Positions 48,432-60,488 of a stretch of DNA of 64,000 bases are shown one piece after another. Made by a program: the position numbers and the translations under genes. Below the pieces are notes generated by a model. It did no database searches, was not told the origin of the DNA, and was given only the letters and a program-made list of their open reading frames with translations. Numbering within the stretch: the stretch's first letter is position 1; each line of letters begins with the position of its first letter. The stretch is from Sipunculus nudus (taxonomy: Eukaryota > Annelida > Sipuncula > Golfingiida > Sipunculidae). The stretch lies in the NCBI GenBank assembly GCA_026874595.1, contig CM049320.1:7319464-7383463 (forward strand). The letters are read 5' to 3'.

Positions 48432-48830
48432 TTTCCTGTATTTAAGTGGGCCTTGTCCTGTTTTAGAATATCGTGTTTCAAACGACCTGACCTGTTGTAA
48501 AGGCACAGACAGTTTTGTTGCGAAACACTTTGTAACGTTATTTTCCAAATGCTGAGATATGAATATTTGCTGAAGCGTCGCATGCTTGGTAACCCATCAG
48601 GCAGATGCTGATCATTCAAGCTGATCATGATGCAAACTATAGATTAGTTCATGACAGTGGAATAAAAACAGTTGTTAACATTGTATCTTTTGTTACAGAC
48701 CTTCCTTTGTTAGGTTGTGATAACTTCAGTGATAGGTTTGATCAACGTTGCACAACTGCATATAAATATTACAGGTATCTGTTTTATTGTTCGCAGGAGT
48801 TTTACATGTGTCTGTTGACATTCTGATTCT

Positions 48831-49438
48831 TGTAACGCAGGCCTAATTCGTTGCTTTGCGAACCTCGCTTGTTTGGGCGCTTGCTTGCGTGTGGGGTCTG
48901 AAGCGTAGAGACACAGCATAGAGACACAGCGTTCTTTTGTTTTGCTCTAGATGATTCCGGTCTGTTCATGTGCGTCTGTATTGTTCTTTGTAGTTTTCCA
49001 TTTCTAGAATTTTCGGGTCAGAAGCTATAAATAGGGCCTGAGCTCAGAAAGGAAAGGAAAATACCAGCGAGTAATAAGAGTGTTACCTCGTTAGTTTTTG
49101 GACCTTTTCCGATAATTGCATTGGTTTCAGATATTAAAAGGATTTATTACATATTTAATACGGACTGTCTCCAGTTGCCTTTGGATTATTACTATTTACA
49201 TGGATTATTGGTGTTAAAGAACTCTGGTTGAGCTGTGACAGTGGTTGTATCCAAAAATCAAAGCCCAGGATCCGGACATTCTGGTACTGTACATTGTATT
49301 GTTATATTGTGTAATTGTATTGACATAGTTTATTGTAATGTTAGGATTGTTCCAAGAATAAATTATAATTATTTGTTAACAAAAAAACACAGACTTCTTT
49401 ATTAATCCCCTAGACATTTCACGCTGTCAAGTGTTACA
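48831..49438 (+). repeat. 5' LTR of the SCAN-gag Ty3 element
   Basis: The ends are TGTAAC and GTTACA, inverted repeats. The LTR carries TATAAATAG at 49,026-49,034 and AATAAA at 49,357-49,362. It matches the solo LTR at 38,394-39,016 for most of its length, but the right 60-70 bases differ. Confidence 0.75.
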
Positions 49439-49537
49439 GGATGTGATTTTTTATACCCGTACCAACCCCGACCTGCACACATTGTTTACAAGATTTATCT
49501 CAGTGTTTTTTTTTTTTCATTGTTTTAACATCTTAAC

Positions 49538-50200
49538 ATGGCAGATTTTAAACTTGAGGCATTTGTTGAAGATCCCGACCCTGATCAACGTGAACAGTTG
49601 ACAACAAATTAGTTGTTGGTTTTGTGACAACACTAAGTGCTTAGTGTGAAAAAATTTCTGACAAGGCCTGGTATCATTGCTAAAATCATGCAAGATTTAG
49701 TGAGCAAAGGTCTAATGGAAGAGAGTGAAGTAGAAATATAAACAAAATGACAGCCTTGCTATACAGTTGGAATTAAAAAAAGTTAGATATGCAACATAAG
49801 CTGGCATTAAAACAGAAAGGGAAGAACGAGAGAGAGAAAAAGAAAAAGAAATTGAGTTAAAACAACTGGAATAAAAAAGAGTTTAATTAGAACATGGGCT
49901 ACATGCTGCCCTAACTCACAGTTTTTATGTTACTGAACACATTAGATTTGTCCCACCTTTTCAAGAAAAAGAGGTTGATAAATATTTCTTACACTTTGAG
50001 AAGGTAGCTGAAAATTTAAAATGGCCTAAGGAAAGTTGCACTCTGCTATTACAGAGTGTATTGACTGGCAAGGAGAAATTTATACAGAGCTTTCAGTAGA
50101 ACCCGCTGCTAACTCCGGCCAGGTTAAACGGTTAATCCCAAAAGGTTAAGAAATTCAGAAATTTGGAAAAGCGCAAAGATCAGACCTATTTAGAATTTGC
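49538..50200 (+). pseudogene. Gag remnant, SCAN-like capsid
   Basis: The start Met at 49,538 is followed by MADFKLEAF and an acidic stretch, with a stop after about 24 codons. At about 49,940-50,070 comes VPPFQEKEVDKYFLHFEKVA and a LLLQSVLTGK segment, the hallmark capsid region of Ty3-type gag related to SCAN domains. About 60 residues further on are a few degraded words. Non-functional. Confidence 0.72.
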
Positions 50201-50370
50201 TATGACTAAATAGCAGTTTTTTTGATCGCTGAAAGATTATGTAATGAAAGATTATGCAGTTTGCGCCAGTTGATTTTTGCTGAAAGAATTTAAGCGCTGC
50301 ATTAACGCAGATGTTAAAACCTTCTTGATGAGAAAAGTCTTGAAACACTTCACGTGGCCGCTCAAAGAAA

Positions 50371-50436
50371 AATACATACGCACATGAACAGACCGGAATC
50401 ATCTAGAACAAAAAAAAAAGAACGCTGTGTCTCTAC
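50371..50436 (-). repeat. Antisense LTR fragment inside the gag-pro junction
   Basis: These 66 bases are the reverse complement of LTR sequence at about 48,906-48,971 (the GAGACACAGCG to CATGTGCG part). An antisense piece of the element's own LTR lies within its internal region, so the remnant has been rearranged. Confidence 0.8.
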
Positions 50437-50439
50437 CCC

Positions 50440-50720
50440 TATTAGAATTTTGGGGGACACAGGTTCAGGCCAAATTCTCATGTAAGCAAACGCTTTGTCA
50501 TTTTCTAATAGGTCTTTTACTGGTGCACATGCACTTGTTTATGATATGTTTTCAGACAGGTACCCTTCAGTTCCGCTTTACAGTGTACATTTAAATTCAG
50601 ATTTTAATTCCAGGAATGTTATGTGGGCATAAGAGCTACTTTACCCTGAGGGATTCCTAAGGGAATTCAGTTTTTACTAGGCAATGATGTTGCAGGTGAC
50701 AAGTACAGCATGTGCCAATA
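50440..50720 (+). pseudogene. Retropepsin remnant with Asp-Thr-Gly site
   Basis: Immediately after the antisense LTR fragment the frame reads PIRILGDTGSG, with the catalytic Asp-Thr-Gly at 50,456-50,464, then a strand ending near SVPLYSVHLNSDF and a LLGNDVAG-like end near 50,690. It matches Ty3 proteases with a leading Ile-Leu-x-Asp-Thr-Gly. Stops interrupt the second half. Confidence 0.72.
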
Positions 50721-50940
50721 GTGAGAGAAAAGCCGTCACTTGATCAGGACATTGATCCTGAAATTCAGGAAATTCCTGGTTTTTTATCCTTTATGTGCTG
50801 TGACTAGATCTGTGGCCATGAAAAACACACGTGAGGATAATCGTCCAGATAATAACACTCCGGGAGTCACTAGTGCGTTGTGTAACGACTCGCGCGTACA
50901 GGATGCAGCATTTTCAAGGTCGGAATTTATCGCGGAATAG

Positions 50941-51985
50941 CATATGGACCCTGATATTTCAAGTTTGTTTCCCAGGGCAGTGTATAAAGATGAACTGTCA
51001 CAAAACCCAGTTTGTTTCTATGTTAAAAATGGAGTGCTTATGCGTAAATGGCGACCACCTCATGTATGCGCTGATTAGGAGTGGGCCATCAAACATCAAA
51101 TGGTAGTGCCCAAAAGTTTTCGCAATAAATTCTAAGCATGGCACATGAGGCTCCTTTGTCTGGCCTTTCAGGTATAAATAAAATTTATCAAAAATTAAGT
51201 ACACACTTCTATTGGCCGCACCGCAGGACAGATATTGTACAATACTGTAAATCATGCCATACAAGGTCAATCAGAATCCTCCTAAAGCCCTACTTAGGTC
51301 TATTTCTGCTTTAGAGAACCATTTAGTAGGATTATTGTTGATTATGTTGGACCACTTCCCAAAATAAAATCTGGACATGAATGCTTGCTGACAATTATGT
51401 GCGCATCTATCAGGTTCCCTTTAGGCAATAACATTGCGCAAAATTAATGCCAAAGGGTTGTCAAGGCTCTGACTAAGCTTTTTACACTTTTGGAATTAAC
51501 TAAATCCCTCCAGTCTGGCCAAGGGTTTAATTTTATGCCTGGCTTATTTCAGTAAGTTATGTTTGAGCTAAGAATAAAACAGTTCAGCTCATCACAAAAG
51601 CATCCTGAAAGTCAGGGCGTCCTCGAGCGTTTTCATCAGACATTAGAAAACATTGTTATGACACACAGAAAGACTGGGATGAAGGAATCCACCTATTGCT
51701 GTTTTCTGTTAAAGATCCTTTCAAAAGTCCTTGGGATTCAGTCCCCTTGAAGTAGTTTTCGGACACTCCGTTCGAGGTCCATTAAAACTGCTTAAAGAAA
51801 AATTCTTGTGTAAAAATCCTGATCTCTTAGTTTATTGCGTATGTATCAGACTTTCGCACTAAACTACACAATGCTTGTGAAATTGCAAAGTCTAATCTAT
51901 CTGCACAAAGTAAAAATGAAAACACAGTATGACAAGCACACTGTAAGTAGGACGTTTGAGCTTGGTGGAAAGGTCCTTGCCTTAC
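50941..51985 (+). pseudogene. Integrase remnant of the SCAN-gag Ty3 element
   Basis: Scattered frames give an N-terminal zinc-binding region near 51,150-51,270, then IVDYVGPLPK (first Asp) at about 51,335, a QGFNFMPG segment that should hold the second Asp (Gly here) near 51,520, and HPESQGVLERFHQ with the catalytic Glu near 51,605-51,640. C-terminal pieces with MKTQYDKHTVSRTFE follow near 51,915-51,965. Many stops and frame changes; dead. Confidence 0.8.
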
Positions 51986-53980
51986 TAAAATGCTATATAT
52001 CATATCTTTTATCTAAATGGTTCTCTCTCTTGAGGCAAAATTTAAGAAACCTCTTACAGTAGTGAATAACAAAATAATGCATAATACCAAATAAGAAAAA
52101 AGTACGCATTTGAGTTGTGGTAGAGGGTCCACACTCTACTGATTTTATATCCATAAATCATATCTGTTATACAGTGTGTTTTATATTTAAGTCGGGGCCC
52201 AGACGATCGGAGAAAAGTTACACCTATTTCAGATGAAATGCTAATACTGACATATTTGATCAGATAAAAAAGTAGGTAGGGTCTTGCAAGTAGTTTTGGT
52301 GACCGCACGATTAGAAGCCGTATATCTTGGTACATGTATTTGATAGTGGGAAGTAACGGTTATATATGATGCATATTTAACTAGCCCGGAGACACGAAGC
52401 GCCCGGTAATAGGTAACAAGGTCAGAGGGATGAAACAGGCTCCGGGACTTCCGTGATACAGAGGAGCCACTCACAGGAGCGTGACGTTTAGTTACCTATG
52501 ACGTCACGGTATCTATATCAAGCCAGTGTGTAAAAGTCACACATCATCCAGCAGTGCTTAACTTTGTGTGAAGTCACGAAATATTCTCATTTGCAGGATA
52601 AATATTAATGAATAGATATTTTCCCATAGTTGCGACATCTATTGGAGGCTACTGACACGAAGTGTAAGGATCTGTTACGTCGACATGGTGATTGTTTCAT
52701 ATCTTTAAAATAAAAAAAGAAAGAAATCTGATCTCATTCTTAGAGGCCAGGATTCTTTTTTATTCAACTGAAGGATACATGGTTGTATTTATTTTTTCTA
52801 TGTTATATCTACAGATCCCCTAATGTCTGGGTTTGTTTTATACAATTTTTATATATATACTTTTTTTTCCTGAGAATTTGTTTCTACAGTCAAGTAAGCC
52901 AAGAAAATCACGGTTGGAGCATCTCATTTTCTTACAGTCTTGGTCCGAATGCAGTGAAGCAGGAAGCAGTCCCAAACAAGCATTTTTTACATAATGTCTT
53001 TGATTTGAAATATTTGACTGATACCGTACGTCAACTTTGTTTGAGATTATGGTAAACACAAAAAGAAAACGCACAACGGGGTTGTTTTAAGGTCACCTGG
53101 CATAATAGCTAGAGCCAACCCGGTAGTTTGCATGGTTTTCCTAGACCCGTACACAGGCAGTTAAGCACAGTGCGCATGCTCGTGGTAAAACTAATGTTGC
53201 CAATAAAGATCTGACACAGACGACAATACACTCGGTTTTACTGTTTGCAAACCTGTTGGAATACCCGCTGCTGAGTTCCATGATCACAGCGTAAACTTGC
53301 TGCAGTATGACCCTTAACATTTATGTTATCCATGCTGTATAAATATTCCTGGTATATCACCCGTTCTTGCGGCTGGGTTTTCAATCGGAACCAGAGTTGT
53401 TCTGATAAATTACACTGCGAAATTCCCCTTGCGAAATAATATCACATTCTACAGGACTTTTTTGGGGGGAGACCCCATTAGGACATGGCATCGTTATAGA
53501 CAGCAAAAGACCTGAGACGTTATCATAGAGGAGTTGTCTGACCACAAATAAGTGCCACAACGAGTTTCTTACATTTAAAATCTGAGATTTAACAAATACA
53601 ATAGTTTCTATGTCGATAAAACTAACCGAGCGTGTTCAACAATAGATATCGATATTCTAAAGGAAAAGGTCCATAGAGTTTCATAAAATAATTGAATAAG
53701 GACCATGCATTTTGATTACTACTATTGTATTCTTTCTTGTGTAGGAACTAGTCCGCTTTAGTTTGCATGGTTTTTGGTAGAGGCGCTGCGATAGAACCTT
53801 TGTGTGATCATGTTAAATGCCTCAGGATATATGGAAGATACGGAAATGACCCCCTTGAGGCATATTTGTCATCGTTCTTGACAATTCAAAACAAATATCG
53901 GGTATTTACGAGGCGTGCCCACAGACTTCGGGTCACAACGGTTATTGACATGGGTTACTGTAAGTAGGAACTTATTCACT
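51986..53980. other. Intergenic copy-B segment, no gene seen
   Basis: This matches 3,799-5,907 except for two indels. About 570 bases at 52,505-53,073 are absent from copy A, and the A-specific homopolymer block is absent here. The B-specific stretch is AT-rich with T-runs near 52,790 and 52,860 and has no recognisable content. Confidence 0.6.
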
Positions 53981-55842
53981 ATGTCCAGACGCCAAGAGAA
54001 CTCCGGCGATAGGTCCTGTTCCACATGTGCGGCTCCCTTGCCAGACGTGGACCACCATTTCTGTTGTCCGGTATGCCATCGGCGATTGTGGCGGCCCGTC
54101 CATCCCTTCCCCACTTTGCCTGGACTGGGAAAGGCGGGAATGGAAAAGTTACGATGCTTTTTTCAATCTAGAAATTTCCCAGTCTGCTCCCGTAAGTAGA
54201 AAGATAAAACTCCGAGTTGAAGGGGGGAGGGCAAAAAAGAGCCTAGTAGACACAGAAACCTACCTCTGAGAGTGGGGAGTTTAAGGGGTCCCCCGCGGGC
54301 AAGAGTGCTACCGTCTTAGCCCCATCACCAGATCCCTGAAGTACCACCTCCAAATCTGGAGAAGATTAGTTCCTCGTCCCTTTCAGAGATGTCTAAAATG
54401 CCCGTTCTTTCACCGCAGATCCGTCTCAAACGAAACGGCGGTGGAGGATCTGGTTTCACGAGACTCGTTAAAGTCTCTCAGTGCCTCTGTCTTGGGGGAG
54501 TTTATGACGGAACAGCGCCTGACCATGAGTCAGGCTGCTGTTGCCGCCACCTCCCAGACATCTATTTCAGGTGGCGTTTCAGGTTAACGCACGACTAAAC
54601 AACCGATCCTTGCACTGGAATGGGAGGCGTCGAGTCGGCCCTCATTAGAGGCGGCTTTTACGACCCAGCTTCTCACTGGGACGCGACCTACGGCTTCTCA
54701 AACCACTACACAGGGTAGGACGTGGCCCGCTCCTGATTCCGCGCCTCGGGACCAAAAGAAGTACTTGACCGGTGCCTCCGGGAGTTCTCCCATTGACCAA
54801 GAGGAGGGGAACTTCTGGAAGAGATTTTAGGCTCCCCGGATGAGGCCGACGGGCGGAAAGAACCGGAGGATATTTGTGCTCAGGCACGCCGAGAGAAGGT
54901 GTTATTTTCTCAGACCAAAACATTTGTTATCCTTTATGTCCGAGGATCCGGCAACACCTCAGAACCCCCGAAGCCAGGGGGGTTTTGTTTTGCCATACGG
55001 GGCGTCCGTGGCCCGGGTTTGCTCCCCGTGTATGGAGTTTGGCCCGGCCACATCGGACTTCTTGGACTTTCACAGACGGTTGGTCCTAGAGGTGGTGTCG
55101 GCCTCGACTTGTAAAGAAACGAATCCTGCCCCCCCCAGGTTTGGGCTGTTGGTCAGCTGTGGTCCCCGTGCCAGAATACAATAAATAGGCGGACCAATTT
55201 ACCGAAGCTGACGCCGTACCCGTCCTACGAGCCGGTGAGGCGATGATTCACGACTCGTTGGCGGACCAGCCTTTCGGGGACGGTACTCCGCTTACAACCC
55301 CGCAGGTCAAGGCGTCAGACGCCTCGATTGCTGATCTTGAGACCTTTGGCCGTTACGCCACAGGTCTCTTAAACAATGCGCAGGTTCTTTTTGCCTGTTG
55401 TCGTATGATCCAGCGCAGGAAACTGTTAAGGGAGCCGTCCAAAGCCACCTGCCTAACCTCCAGGAGCTTCATTTAACATTCTGGAGGTTAGTGCAGAATA
55501 TTGTCTTGCATAGATAGGAGGCGGCGTTACGCTGTTCAGAACGCCAGATGCTACATTTGCAGGCAAAGGAGCTCCAAGAGCTATATGCTCGGCCCTTAAC
55601 GGGGTCTTCGGCGGTCATTGAAAGGAGGGCGGAGCGAGGCGAAAGTTGCCCCGCAGTCCCAGCATAGTTCGGATCTGGCGCCGTTCCGCAGGCCTGCTAA
55701 GAGGTCGGCTACTCCGGCCCGCCCTCGTTCTCCTCCTCGAGAGTCTCCGCGTATGCGAGATCAGAGTGAGTCACGCAATCGTCAGCCCTTTCGTCCGAGA
55801 TGCGCCAGGGATTGGGGTCGTAACCCTAAACCCCAGGCTTGA
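53981..55842 (+). pseudogene. DIRS-like ORF1 remnant, copy B
   Basis: Same series of frames as at 5,908-7,780: the Cys/His cluster near 54,014-54,070 (here D-V-D-H-H), Ser/Thr/Pro-rich middle, helical segment at 55,243-55,476 and an RS-rich tail ending at 55,842. The frame breaks fall in the same places as in copy A, so decay came first. It differs by fewer homopolymer G residues and scattered substitutions. It is followed by the truncated Ty3 LTR at 56,002. Confidence 0.45.
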
Positions 55843-56001
55843 CGCTAGGCCGATCGGCGGTCGGCTCCGCTTTTTTCTGCAGGGGTGGCATTAAATCACA
55901 CGCAATCGTTTTTGTTTACGCACTTTTCATCACGGGTTTTTTACAAAGTTCGCACCCAGCCCCCCCCCCCGCACCACGGGGCCTCGGAAATGTACAGAAA
56001 A

Positions 56002-57822
56002 CTAGTTAAATGTGTAAATACTATTGATTATGGCAAGTTTTTAATTTGGTGCGAGTTTGTCAAGTTAGTGCAGATTTCACGCTTCACAAGTTGTTCATGT
56101 GCAAAAGTCATAGGTCATGTCCACCCCAACCCCTAATATTGATCTGAGACTGATCAGGCTTGAAGTAGAAGCTGTAAACATCAATTACTTGTCTTCATGA
56201 TCACATATTTATTATGATATTCTCTTAATAGTATAGAGATGTATTATATGTGTTTGGGTAATGGTACATGCCCAGGGATATAGATTGCTGATGGAGAGTA
56301 ATAGATATATCAAGAGTCAGTTGACAGGCCATACTCTATGTTGGTACCAATATACATAAATTTGGAATAGGCCAGTGTTTAAAGATCCAGGTCTTCTATT
56401 ATGCCATTGGATTTATGTTCAACTCAGTAATTTTTACAAAACAGTTTTGAGACAGAGGCTCAGCATATTCAGAATTTATCAGGAATAGGTACTCAGCGAT
56501 TTTATATAAAGCCATAGTTTGTGAGATAGTTAAATCCTTACCCAAATTCAAGTGGTAAACAGGGTCCATGAACACTGTCATTTGGTTAAGTAAGAAAGCC
56601 GTTTTAGTGACACCCATCTGTTGATTGATGACAGTAACTTTTAATGTAAATTTGCACATTTGTATTTGCCAGAATTAAAAGAGGATTGTGTAAGGCAAGT
56701 AGTAATCTGGAGGTACATTTGTATATTTCATTATTGGTGTAACAACATATTTTGGACTTGAACTTTACACTTGCAATGAAAATAATCTGAACATCATTGA
56801 AATATTTTTTGTGTTGTAAGTGCTGCCACCTGTCGGAGGTTAGGAAAACTAAAACGTTATTTGAGAGATCAGGTTCAAGCTCTATGCATATGAATGACAG
56901 ACAGTGTTAGAGAGAAATAAATCATTGGACATGCATGATTAGTGATAATATTTAATTCTATCAATATTATGATAAAGATGTTTGTTTTATCATAGACATC
57001 CTAACAGTACTCATTGAATTTAGCTGATATGTTTATGTTTAATAATAACTCAGGACCAGATTTTATTGTTAGCAGGCATTATGTGAGCACTAACATTATA
57101 AATAGCATTTATTTCACAGGTTGTCAGATGGAAAATCAGCATATGTGGATTAGTCAGATTGTTAACATATGTTTATATATATTACCACTTATTTCTAAAA
57201 GTAAATATAGATCACTTGCTTGTGCATGAAGTTGGTAAATCAGGATCAATCGATTACTTATGGAAAACCTTGTGCTATATAATTAAATGCAGTTGACATG
57301 ATAGTATAGTTAATGATGACACATATTAAACACAAGTATCCGAGGGTGTTAGGTTAGAATCCAGAACAGTATGTCCATGTTTACATAGAAGATGATGACC
57401 GTTAAATTGGAAATGTAACATGTAAACCCAGATCAGCTTATGATGATATATGTTAAATTCAGTTCGTGAATATTTATTATATGAGACTACTGTTTATTTC
57501 TTATTATGATATGATGACTTAACAGGCTATCTTGGTGATATTGAAATGTATCAACAACATTGCATAGAGATTAGACTGAATATTGCTATGAGAGACTTTG
57601 AGTATAGGTTTGAGTTTAAAGGCCAATATTGTCGGACTCTTAGGTACCCGGCATTTATTATGCTAGTAAATGATATTTGAGGGAGGCATACATGTGACGA
57701 TGTATTTGTACTTGAAATGTGTTTCGGTTCTCACTCGATGAAGACATCGTGTTTACTATTCTTTCCTGTGTTTTTCAGGAGTGACATCTGTCTACCCAGG
57801 TCCCCTGTTCGGACCTGTAACA
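56002..57822 (+). repeat. 5' LTR of Ty3 element B, left-truncated
   Basis: This is the counterpart of 7,943-9,774 with the same left boundary. It ends TGTAACA before the primer binding site. The AATAAA-bearing dozen bases just before the 59-mer in copy A (AGAATAAAGATG) are missing here near 57,716. Confidence 0.78.
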
Positions 57823-57877
57823 GATTTCTGGGGGCTCGTCCGGGATCAATGCCTACAGGCACCGAGGCATTGGTCCA

Positions 57878-58228
57878 GTGATTTCCGAACCAAGCATCAG
57901 TGTGAGACAGAGCCAGCTCTCTATGTTCATCATGGAAGGTAGTGAGCGGAAGAACATTGTGTGGCAGATCCGCAAGACCTTGCTTCGAATGAATTGCTTC
58001 GCTGCGAATGGGGAAGCCATACCCTATGATTGTTGGGTAGAAGTGACATTGAATCTGCCCGGTAATAATGATCCAGAGTTAGCCATACAAGTCCCATTCC
58101 TTGTGAGCCAAGTGAACCTTGATCGACCTCTCCTTAGGTTTAATGTCATTCAGGAACTTGTCAAGTGTCAGAAAAGAGGAGCCCAAGTGATGACAACATT
58201 AGGAGACCTACTTAGTACGGCTATGTAA
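57878..58228 (+). pseudogene. Retropepsin remnant, element B
   Basis: The frame of 116 codons is slightly longer than in element A, because copy A has a stop near 9,895 where B reads Glu-Gly-Ser. The catalytic Asp-Thr/Ser-Gly is absent; only the second half of the domain (Ala-Ala-Asn-Gly to the FNVIQEL segment) is present. Confidence 0.7.
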
Positions 58229-58249
58229 TACTGAGAGTGAGAAAGCTCG

Positions 58250-59682
58250 TTCAATCTTTAAGTCTCTTGAAGCATGGGAGTCACCTGCTGGCCAAGAAGT
58301 AGGGAAAGTCGGCGTCAAGGGATTTGTGGTCCGATCCGGTCAAGTTGCTTATGTGAAGTGCAACATTCGCTCAGATCTCTTTGTGCAGGAATCTGTAGTG
58401 CTTTTTGAATCCAGTACAGTCAGTCTACACACAAATCCCAGACCTCACGTCAAGATCTCTGTGGAGAATCACACTCAAAATGATATGACGATTCCAGGCC
58501 AAACCATTTTGGGTCATATTCAGTTAATAGAGAAGATTTTAGACACTGATCAGAAGGATGGTCCCAAGCTAGATGTCCGAGTCAACCACGCAAGTTTAGA
58601 ACATCCACGGTGTGATACTGCAGCTACAGAGCAACAGCTGTGGCACCCTCCAGTTGACATCGGCCATTTGAGTGAAGAGAAACAGGTAGTGGTGAAGCAG
58701 ATGTTATATGAGGAGTCTGGTGCTTTCGCTCCCGATGATGGTGATATCGGATGCATTCCTGAGCTTAAAATGGTCATTAACTTGAAGGACAATATCTCGT
58801 GCAGAGATCCTATGCATCGATTCCAAAGCCACTGTTTAAGGAGGTGAAAGCTCACATTCAGGATCTTCTAGTCAAAGGTTGGATAGTTCGGTCGAGATCA
58901 CCATACTCTGCACCAGCTGTTTGCGTACGAAAGAAAGATGGTTCCCTACGCCTATGCATAGACTACCGCCTCCTTAATCAAAAGACTGTGCCAGATAGAC
59001 ATCCGCTGCCACGCATACAGGATCTCACAGATACACTAGGTAGTTACCAGTGGTTTCAATCCTAGACCAGGGGAAGGCGTACCACCAGGGATTCATAGCT
59101 GAAGGGTCGAGGTATATGACAGCGTTCATAACCCCCTGTGGTTTACACGAGTGGGTACGCATACCCTACGGACTCTCAAACGCCCCAGCCGCTTTCCAGA
59201 GATACATGGAGGAGATTTAAGAGTCACTCCGAGATGAGTGCTGTATTCCATATCTAGACGATATACTTTGCTTTGCTAAAACATTCGAGGACCATGTGGG
59301 AGGGCTGAGAAGAGTTCTTAGAGTTCTCTAGCAACATGGTGTGAAGCTCCGATCAGCAAAATGTGAACTGTTCAAATCTGAAATCAGATACGTTAGGCGA
59401 CTTGTATCTTCTGATGGTGTCAGGATTGACCCCAAAGGCCTAGAGGCTGTCCTAGCATTGAAAGAAAAGACACCGGCTACAGTTGGAGATGTCCGGAAAT
59501 TGTTAGTTTTCTCAGCTATTACCGCACGTACATACAGGATTATTCGCGGATCGCAAGGCCAATCTATGAGCTTTTACAAGGGAAAGGTGATTATCCAGTC
59601 AACAGGGCCAAGAAAGGTAAAGGTGCCCAACTTCTATCAAAGACCCCTATCCAGTGGACCACTGAACACCAGAGAACTTTAG
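58250..59682 (+). pseudogene. Ty3 reverse transcriptase, element B
   Basis: Linker at 58,326-58,800, RT start at 58,799 and catalytic Tyr-Leu-Asp-Asp at 59,251-59,262. The segment after the first shared frameshift reads a canonical [14 protein letters not shown]-like turn near 59,130, better preserved than in element A. An extra TAG interrupts the thumb at about 59,329. Confidence 0.86.
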
Positions 59683-59699
59683 AGAGGTTCATAGACATT

Positions 59700-60130
59700 C
59701 TGACCAATCCACCAGTACTAACGTATCCGAACTTTGACTTACCTTTCGTGTTTCACACAGACGCTTCAGAGCAAGGGTTAGGAGCAGTCTTGTACCAACG
59801 CCAAGATGGAAAGTTGAGAATTGTCGCCTTCGGTTCCTGAACCCTGTCCCCTGTCGAGAAGAATTACCATCTGCATGCCAGCAAGTTAGAATTCCTTGCC
59901 ACGAAATGGGCTATATGTGAAAAGTTCAGGGATTATGTGTACTATGCACCTCACTTCACCGTATACACTGACAATAACCCATTGACTTATGTGATGAGTA
60001 CTGCCAAGCTCAATGCGGTTGGTCATAGATGGGTAGGTGAACTTTCTGATTTTCGTTTCGATATCAGGTATCGTCCTGGGAAGGTCAACGTAGATGCTGA
60101 CGCCCTGTCCCTCCTGCCTCTGGACATACA
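59700..60130 (+). pseudogene. Ty3 RNase H, element B
   Basis: It has the same acidic residues as in element A, with a canonical Asp-Ala-Asp-Ala-Leu-Ser end. A private TGA at 59,838-59,840 replaces an Arg codon that is intact in A. Confidence 0.84.
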
Positions 60131-60488
60131 CACCTATGTTAATGAATGCACAGAAGAGCTGTCAAGGAAAATTGTTTGCGCCACCTGGGAGGGATGTCGA
60201 GCTGCTAGGAAAAATTATGTAGCATATGTAGCAGTCTTCAACCTGTCAACAGACGAACCTGACCACCCTAGTGGGGGATTACCAAACATTGAACGTGATG
60301 AATTGATGAGGGTCCAGAAGGCTGATCCTCATATCAAAGAGTCGATCAAATTGAAAAAAACATACACTGTACTACCAGATGATGTGCGCCGGAAAACTAC
60401 AGGCCATATCAGGAGACTAATGCGTGAATGGAACAAACTTCATTAAGAGAGTGGGGTACTCTATCGTCGGACATGTCGAGTTCCACAG

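Larger units (their letters stand above)
48831..51985 (+). mobile_element. Decayed Ty3/Gypsy element with SCAN-like gag, RT deleted
   Basis: A 5' LTR (48,831-49,438) is followed by remnants in element order: gag, protease, then integrase. The reverse transcriptase and RNase H are missing between about 50,760 and 50,940. All parts are full of stops. The element ends abruptly at 51,985, where copy-B flank resumes; no 3' LTR is present. It is unrelated at the protein level to the Ty3 elements at 9.8 and 57.8 kb. Confidence 0.82.
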
